Positions 58,129-64,000 of a stretch of DNA of 64,000 bases are shown piece after piece; the first letter of the stretch is position 1; each line of letters begins with the position of its first letter. The notes beneath the pieces were generated by a model that saw only the letters and a program-made list of their open reading frames with translations, was not told the origin of the DNA and searched no databases. The translations under genes and the position numbers were made by a program. This DNA is from Ceraceosorus guamensis (lineage: Eukaryota; Basidiomycota; Exobasidiomycetes; Ceraceosorales; Ceraceosoraceae). The stretch is from contig NW_020290035.1 in NCBI RefSeq assembly GCF_003144195.1, positions 131,532 through 195,531 on the forward strand, written 5' to 3'.

Positions 58129-59404
58129 AACGACTCGCGAGCAGGTGATGACGGAAAGTCTGAGACGACGAGGTGATCTTCACGCCTTCGTGAGTCTGGC
58201 AACTCCAAGCCACTGTTGACTGCGACTAGCCAGATGGCATGGAGTAGAATAGCTTGTCCAGTCGGACGAGGCATTGCAGTCACTTCCCGTGCTGTATGTC
58301 CTATAGCCTGCTTGTCAAACGGTTCGGCGTTGCATACGTATAGATGGAAAGCTGAATTGAGGTTGCGCTAGGCCGATCGCGCTGACCGCAAGAGAAACTG
58401 CCCTGGTGCGGCGCTCGCCATTCTCATATTGCGCCCATGCCCTTGGTTGAGCACCGCCACGATCCTCAGACTACTGGCACGGGGCCAGACGCTGAGGAAG
58501 CGTGAGAGTCTATTTCGTGAGTGGGTGATTGGCGCCTTAATTGATGTAAGCCTGAGGCGAAATTGATGAGGTGAGTGAAGAGCGCACGGAGAGAAAATTC
58601 GTGGCATGCTACAGCTACTATAGCACGCAAAACTGGTGCTATCGCAGCTTTCGAATAGCCACATCTTCACGACGACCTCGCACTCATTCTCCGTGCCTCT
58701 CCTGAGCATCATCGTTTTCCAATCGATCGCTACTCAAGACTACGACTATTGATGATGAGGTCCTTGCACGGCAGTCTCCTTTCAGCGTATCGTGTGAGAA
58801 CTCAAGACTCGCTGTTGAGACGAAGCCCGACGCACTCGACTTGGCGGGGCTCAACCGTTCCCCACTCTGTCATGGTCTATCCCACTCAAGACTATCATCG
58901 TGGCCGATGCTTGTCCCCAAAGACCACGTGCTAGCAACACAAGACATGGCAAGTGCCAGTCCGGTCGGTCCCAACAAATCTAACGTTCACCCTGCCAGCA
59001 CCCAATCTTTGGGCAGCGGACGACTCGAGTCTGGGTGCACAGAAGCAGCAGGGAGCGTGCCTGCTTACACGTGCTACTGCTATGCCACCTCGCACGCGTG
59101 CGGCTTTGCGAGCATCGCGCCTGGCTCGGGCGTGAGCGCTCAGTCAAGGTGAGTGTGCATCTCTCTGTTGGGGTGCAGGTACTTCAGAAAGCATCTACTA
59201 GCTTCATCATGCACACTGCTATTGTGCTGGTTTAGCGCACGTCGGTGTGCAAACTTGGGGCGGCGCTTCGCACACCACGAACAGGATAAAAAATCAAACC
59301 TTGCCACAAGGCCATCGCACCACGATTTGACACGACCATCCTCGACTCGACAACTTTAAAAAGCATTTTCCCAGCTTACATCACCAGACTCAAAACACTC
59401 CATC
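58129..59404. other. Intergenic stretch upstream of gene G
   Basis: No gene structure is supported. A TTTAAAAAG sequence at about 59355-59363, roughly 45 bases before the ATG at 59405, is TATA-like, and the leader after it is rich in CA and CT. Open frames at 58368-58712 (-) and 58841-59152 (+) look like chance. Confidence 0.35.
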
Positions 59405-60260
59405 ATGCCTCTTACTCGCTCAGCTGCGGCAGCGGCCGGTCAGAGCCTCACGGTCCCCGGCCTTCAAATGAAGGAATGGGTCAACAAGAAGGAGAAGGAA
59501 GGTCTCTCACAAAAAGACCTCCCTGACCTCCTGAGGCACCGAGATGCTGTGATCGACAGCATGAGACACCTCTGGGTCAAGACGGAGAAGCAGGACGCCG
59601 AGGCCGAGCAGCTTCGCAAAGAAATTGCGCACCTCCAAGCACAGCTTGCTGAAGCGAACGTCGCCGCCGCCGCCACCGCTTTAACACAGATCGTGAGTAG
59701 CTTTAGTCTCATCATCCCATTCATGATCGCCAGCAAAGTGAAGTGAACGTCATTTCGGTTACTCACACCAATGCTCGTTCGCTTCATATTCCTGCATACA
59801 GAGAGTCGAGGACACAGCCGGTGGGAGTGAAGAGAGTGGGGTATCCAACAACGGGGGCGCTGAGGACTCGGAGGAAGCTGAGGTGAAGGGATCGGTGGAA
59901 GCGGTGACAGAGAGCTCGGTGGAGGAGAGCTCGGTCGAGAAGAGCTCGGTCGAGAAGAGTTCGGTCGAGGAGAGCTCGGTGGAGAAGAGTTCGGTCGAGG
60001 AGAGCTCGGTGGAGAAGAGCTCGGTCGAGGAGAGCTCGGTGGAGGTAGAGGCGCCGGAGACAGCGGAGGCGCCGGAGGCGCCGGAGGAGACTGAGACAGG
60101 GGAGGGAGACAGCTCGGCTGTGCCGCAGGAGGAGTCGAACTCGGCGAGCGCAAGCGCCCCGGAGACAAGCTCCGAGGTAGGCAACTCTTACGAGTTCGCC
60201 AGGCGTTTCTGGGGAGACGAGGTTCTGGGTATCTGGCCTTCTTCCTCTTCGTCCGCATGA
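59405..60260 (+). CDS. Two-exon coiled-coil family gene G with SSVE repeats, 248 residues
   Basis: Exons are 59405-59692 (96 residues) and 59802-60260 (152 residues), with a 109-base phase-0 intron (GTGAGT..TACAG). Exon 1 starts MPLTRSAAAAAG and becomes a helix with EWVNKKEKEGLSQKDLPDLL, then heptads (AEQLRKEIAHLQAQLAEA) typical of a coiled coil. Exon 2 is acidic and contains nine tandem SSVE(E/K) pentads, then a Glu/Pro/Ser-rich stretch and a short end (RRFWGDEVLGIWP) that is likely folded. The layout matches genes E and M. A long frame on the other strand is its shadow. It is convergent with gene H 675 bases away. No known domain is recognised. Confidence 0.7.
59913..60047 (+). repeat. Nine 15-bp tandem units encoding SSVE(E/K)
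   Basis: The 15-base unit AGCTCGGTSGAGRAG is repeated nine times without a break inside exon 2 of gene G. Units alternate between Glu and Lys at position five, and the last ends in Val. A multiple of three keeps the frame open whatever the copy number. Confidence 0.9.
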
Positions 60261-60935
60261 TGGGGATGGCCCTTGACCGATTGCAAAGGTGAGTGACACA
60301 TCCATTTGCGTCACATGGAACTCTTGTTGATCGCCACTGCTTGTCCGCGGCTATCTAGATCCTTCCATCCTCGACTGCCACCTCACGGACTCCCGATTCT
60401 CACGATTTCGCGTATTTACCGCTCTCTTCATCACCTTTTCTGTGTCAAGCCCCTTTTCGCAAGCGACGGTTCAACAGCATCTGACCATGGTTACCTCTCC
60501 CAACGCGACTGCTGAGCCGAAATGGCAAGGCTCGCAAATGTCTGACGATACGAGAAGTGAATGCATTGCGGCAGTGATAAGGGTTTACTAGGCTTGGGCC
60601 GGGACGTGGCCTTGATCAAAGACAGATTCATTTGTGATCGTTAGAAAGTCGCTCCGAGCGAATCGTTATGCTCTGCGGAGAAAGTTGGTTCTTGTGTGCG
60701 GTCGATCAAGCGTAGATCCGTGTATATGCCGAGCGAAAGCTGAGGTTGGGTTGGCTTTAATTGCTTCTCACTTCCCGCAAAGCGCCTAATCATTGGTCAG
60801 GAAGAAAGATATTCGAGGAGAGTACGAGGCGGATGCGCGCGATCCTTGTGTCCAGTGCTTGATATACTCTTGACAGTCTACAAGAGGCTGCTACCGAATA
60901 CTGTATTGCGCCTGGTCTCTTTTCTCCGATGCCGA
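60261..60935. other. Convergent intergenic region of genes G and H
   Basis: About 675 bases between the 3' ends of two family genes. No open frame with support and no clear repeat. It should hold both poly(A) sites, but no clear signal is seen. Confidence 0.35.
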
Positions 60936-61620
60936 TCAAAGACAATGTGAATTCAAGCACGCCTGAGAGGTAGTGGCAAAGCTACGCATGGCGTCCAGGG
61001 CCGCTTTCTGCCGGAGCGAGTAAGACGCGACAGATGCCGTCAGCCGTAAGTCTTTTTGAAAGCCGCAACGCTGAACAACTGCAGCAGCAAGAGTGCTTAC
61101 TCACGTGTGCAAGCTCGCTGAGCTCCATGTGGTAAGTGAGCTCCTCGTCAATCGACTTGAACGTGGACTTTTTGGCCCTCTTCATTCCCAAGTAAGCAGC
61201 TCCCTTGCGAGCAACGCGAACCTGAGTTTCGTCCGCAAATGGAAGCGATCAATTGGGGATATCTCGAGCGAGTCAATCGAGTCGGACACTTTGTTCAGCT
61301 TGCGGGGAACTCACCAGCCTGTAAAGCAGAATTCCGCGCTTTTGAGTATCTCCAGTCAGTCCTCCAAGCAATGCGAGTCTCAAGATCCTGCTGGTTTGAG
61401 CCAGGTACCTCGCTACAGCCTGTAGACGCGCGCCTCTGGCACTCTGCAGCTGAATCATGCGCTCGTGTGGAGTGTAGCGACTGTAAGCCTTGATGGAGCG
61501 GATCAGTCGCTCCGTCAACTTTTCATTCTCCAAGGAGAGGTCCAAAGTCTCCGTAAGCTCGTCGACATCGATGCCTCCACTACACTCCGAGCGCTTGTTG
61601 CTTTTGTTGCGCTTGCCCAT
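60936..61620 (-). CDS. Three-exon coiled-coil family gene H, 164 residues
   Basis: Minus-strand exons are 61620-61315 (102 residues), 61221-61105 (39) and 61007-60936 (23). Both introns (93 and 97 bases) are phase 0 with GTGAGT donors. The basic tip MGKRNKSNKR is followed by helices with TPHERMIQLQ, comparable to PPQERLMLL in gene C and PTSERLRHQ in gene B. Exon 2 (VRVARKGAAYLGMKRAKKST, then FKS..DEEL and ELSELAH) can be aligned with exon 2 of B and C, sharing Ala, Leu/Phe and a Phe-x-Ser-x-Asp/Glu pattern. A GTACCT donor within exon 1 (61408) followed by a CAG near 61320 offers an alternative shorter form. The third exon is less certain. The acidic tail is missing. Confidence 0.55.
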
Positions 61621-63968
61621 CGTCAAGGCGCGAGATGACTGTGAAGACCAGTCGAGAACGTGAAGAGCAGCTGAGTAATCTTAAAGATCCGGTATTGTTT
61701 GGTCTGACAAGAACGTGTGGGCAAGGAATGTTTGGGTGTCGGATTCTTGACTCGTGATCTTGAATGTAGAAGCGTGGAAGGTCATCTCGAACAGACAAAG
61801 AAGGGTAGGGAACGCGAGCAATCAGGGTGTGTGTATGCTACACGATCGACTCGCACATGCGCTGCCTCCCTGGCCAGCAGGCTTTGCTCGCGTGCCGAAG
61901 CTACCGGTCACTGTCAGGGACTCGCTGAGGAAGACGCAGAGCTAAGCCCATGTCCACGCATACCTTCAATCAACCGCACTGCTGGCATGCGAGCAGATTT
62001 CTAATTCACGACTACTGTTGGCCTAGAGAGACCCTTGTGACTCAACGGTTCAGCAAGGGCCACGCGCGGGCACTTGAGCTTGAAGGCTTCTACCGCCTGC
62101 GCGTGCATGCCAGAGCCACCGGTCAAGAATTGAAATGCCGCACAGCCTTGTGGAGATGCCCGTGCACGCGCGCCTCGTGCTGCTGTCGACTTCCCCGCAC
62201 GACCTTGGCGGTAGCGCTTTCTAACGCTGCTAGCAGGCGTCACGCGATGCCTGCCTTCACATCAAAGAGCTATAGCGCTTTCCTCGAATCTTCGGTTGTC
62301 TAGCGCAGACTCGGTACATCATTTGAGGCGCAAATTGCTTGTGTAATCATGTCACCTCCTGGAAAGTGTAGACGATTGCGCAGTCGTCGAATAGCGGGTC
62401 TAGGGTCTTGGGCGTAGAATTAACTTTGCTCTTTGACGCACGCGAGTCCGGATATATATGCGCAGACCATGCGCTTTGAAGCGGGCCACGGCCCACGTCG
62501 CTTATTCCATCCAAACCTCTTGCATGCATGGGCATGCCGATCAAGAGATTGACATGCCTCCGTGCCGCGCCCAGGAAAGTGACCCAAATTTAATCAAATT
62601 CGTCTGTCGCCTCCATGCACTGAGCCGCGCGGAGTGCCTGAGCGCCGAGTCTTGCGTACGCTCGCAAGCTTTCCCGCGCGGGGCAAAATGCCCTCATTCG
62701 GCACTGCAGCAGTCGTTGACATTTTCTTCGACATTCCGCGGATGTTTGCGGCAGCAGGGCAGGCGCAGTCCATCGATCGCGACTCGCCGTCCGACTCTCC
62801 GGCGGCGCGTGCGGCATTTTGTCGGCCCATGCGACTCGAGCGGCCCCCCCAAAAATTGACTCGCGCTATATACATCTGCAGGTCTTCTGTGGAGACGGCG
62901 CGAGAAGATCAAGCAGGGGCGATATACTGACCGGCTGGTGTTCACCTCAGGCTTGAGGGCACCACAGTGAATCAGGATGCAGCGCCCACATCTCGCGACT
63001 GACGCACTATGGGCAGCAGCGCTGTGAAGCTTGCGAGAGCATGCGCTACCAGCGTCAAAGGCAGATGCAAAGGAGGAGGAGCACTTGAGGACGAGCGAGC
63101 GCCCATTCGCACGAGACGCATGCTCTCTCTACAGTGCTCCATGACTGACGCGCCAGTTCGTGCTCATAGGTCGCTCGCGGATGTATCAGAGCGCACTCTT
63201 TTTTCAGTACACATTCACATTCGTGATTGATGTTGCTATTCGTAACTCAAGACCAAACTGCGCAGGGTGTGGGACAGACCCAGTGTCTCGCCGCAGGCCT
63301 TCCTGGAAGTGTCACTGCTGCACCCATGCCTTGAGATTATGCTGGGCTCTGCAGGTCAGATGAAGGCTCGTTACCGTGACTCGCTGAAGGCTGGCAGACT
63401 GCCGCAAATTATGCGGTCTCTTGATCTTGCTACTGCGTGCGTGCTTGGCTGTGGCATGTCCCGTGGGAAAGCTTCAGTGAAGCCAGGATCACGAGCCTTA
63501 TACGAGCTAGACCAGCACCGTACACAACGCGTCCGTGCGCGGCAGGCTTGCGTGCCCCATAGCGGACGCGCACGTGCGCGGGACGGCCCCAGTCTTTGAG
63601 CATATCGACTCGTGACTCAAGACTTCAACTTTCTATCCACGAGATCTGACTTCGGTGTACATTCAAGGTTCGTGAATCTCCACTCAACTCAGACTCGATG
63701 GTGGTGAGTCATTGCGAGTAAGTCCGCTTGTGGTGGTCGATCCCACACAGGCAGTTGAATCCTCACAAACGCCTACCACTTCACGCCCTTCTGCTTCGGA
63801 CAGTCCGGCGCCCTCGAAAGACATCTTCTGACTTGCCAAACTGATCGAGCATGCGCATGGTGAGCATACAATGGCGAGATTTGGTGCTCTTGGCCGCCAG
63901 CCTCAACTTGTTCTGATCCTGCTTTTTGATCAATCCCCTTCAGCTCATCTGATCACTCGCCTGTCAGT
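61621..63968. other. Gene-poor right end
   Basis: Several frames, such as 61717-62004 (+) and 62634-62930 (+), show mildly protein-like composition without splice support. ACTCAAGACT-type words occur at 63208-63260 and 63608-63640. A CT-rich segment near 63930-63968 may be the leader of a gene beginning at the edge. Confidence 0.35.
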
Positions 63969-64000
63969 ATGTCAGCTTCCCACTTTGCGGTGGACACCGT
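63969..64000 (+). CDS. Possible first codons of a gene cut by the right edge
   Basis: An ATG at 63969 opens MSASHFAVDT and runs off the window. It follows a pyrimidine-rich stretch like those before the accepted genes. Eleven codons are too few to identify anything. Confidence 0.2.
   Translation, partial: MSASHFAVDT

Noticed and set aside
59464-60258. 264-codon open frame on the minus strand, Pro/Ser-rich
   Set aside because: It is the antisense shadow of gene G's repeat and acidic exon; the plus strand has the start, the splice sites and the coiled coil.
1-64000. Telomere repeats, ribosomal RNA genes, CRISPR arrays, intact DNA transposon or reverse transcriptase genes
   Set aside because: None of the expected signatures was seen: no TTAGGG-type arrays, no conserved rRNA blocks, no spaced identical repeats, no YADD/YVDD-type or DDE-type motif in a long frame.

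Overview
The window looks like gene-poor nuclear DNA of a filamentous or dimorphic fungus, most likely a basidiomycete and perhaps a smut relative (Ustilaginomycotina). What is seen: moderately GC-rich sequence, spliceosomal introns of about 60 to 220 bases with GTGAGT/GTAAGT-type donors, CT-rich leaders, and many short intergenic words of the ACTCAAGACT, ATTCACGATT and TCACGTGA types. The placement is inference. There are no ribosomal RNA genes, no convincing tRNA genes, no telomere repeats, no CRISPR array and no intact transposon that I can recognise. No gene could be given a known name.

The clearest content is a set of small multi-exon genes, rebuilt here by joining open frames at canonical splice sites. 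Eight of them (2836-4103 +, 15614-16988 -, 18942-19826 -, 30905-31290 -, 32094-32988 +, 37723-38196 +, 59405-60260 +, 60936-61620 -) share one plan. A short N-terminus, often lysine-rich, is followed by a helical or coiled-coil exon 1 of 77 to 102 codons. All introns are phase 0, and the tail is disordered, acidic or repetitive. Several tails carry Val-Lys-x-Glu motifs that fit the SUMO-acceptor consensus. Two overlapping subgroups are visible. One (15614, 18942, 60936 and probably 2836) has a conserved short exon 2. The other (30905, 32094, 37723, 59405) runs straight from coiled coil to tail. I read these as a dispersed paralogous family of unknown, possibly nuclear, function. This is the best candidate for an undescribed system in the window.

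Other genes: an acidic protein with a WW-like segment (44283-45257 +), a four-exon gene with a C-x3-C-x-L-H motif (52802-53685 +), and weaker two- or three-exon models at 14066, 27660 and 57597. Both window edges may cut genes.

Layout: 0-15 kb one family gene in a long desert; 15-20 kb two tandem family genes on the minus strand; 20-30 kb desert with a 34-bp minisatellite; 31-38 kb a divergent pair plus a third family gene, with a 51-base poly(A) run beside a tRNA-like sequence; 34-42 kb broken-looking leucine-rich reading frames that resemble each other; 44-54 kb the WW-like gene, a stretch of decayed coding-like sequence and the four-exon gene; 59-62 kb a convergent pair of family genes. 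All functions beyond fold-level remarks are inference, and all gene models rest on reading frames and splice consensus only.
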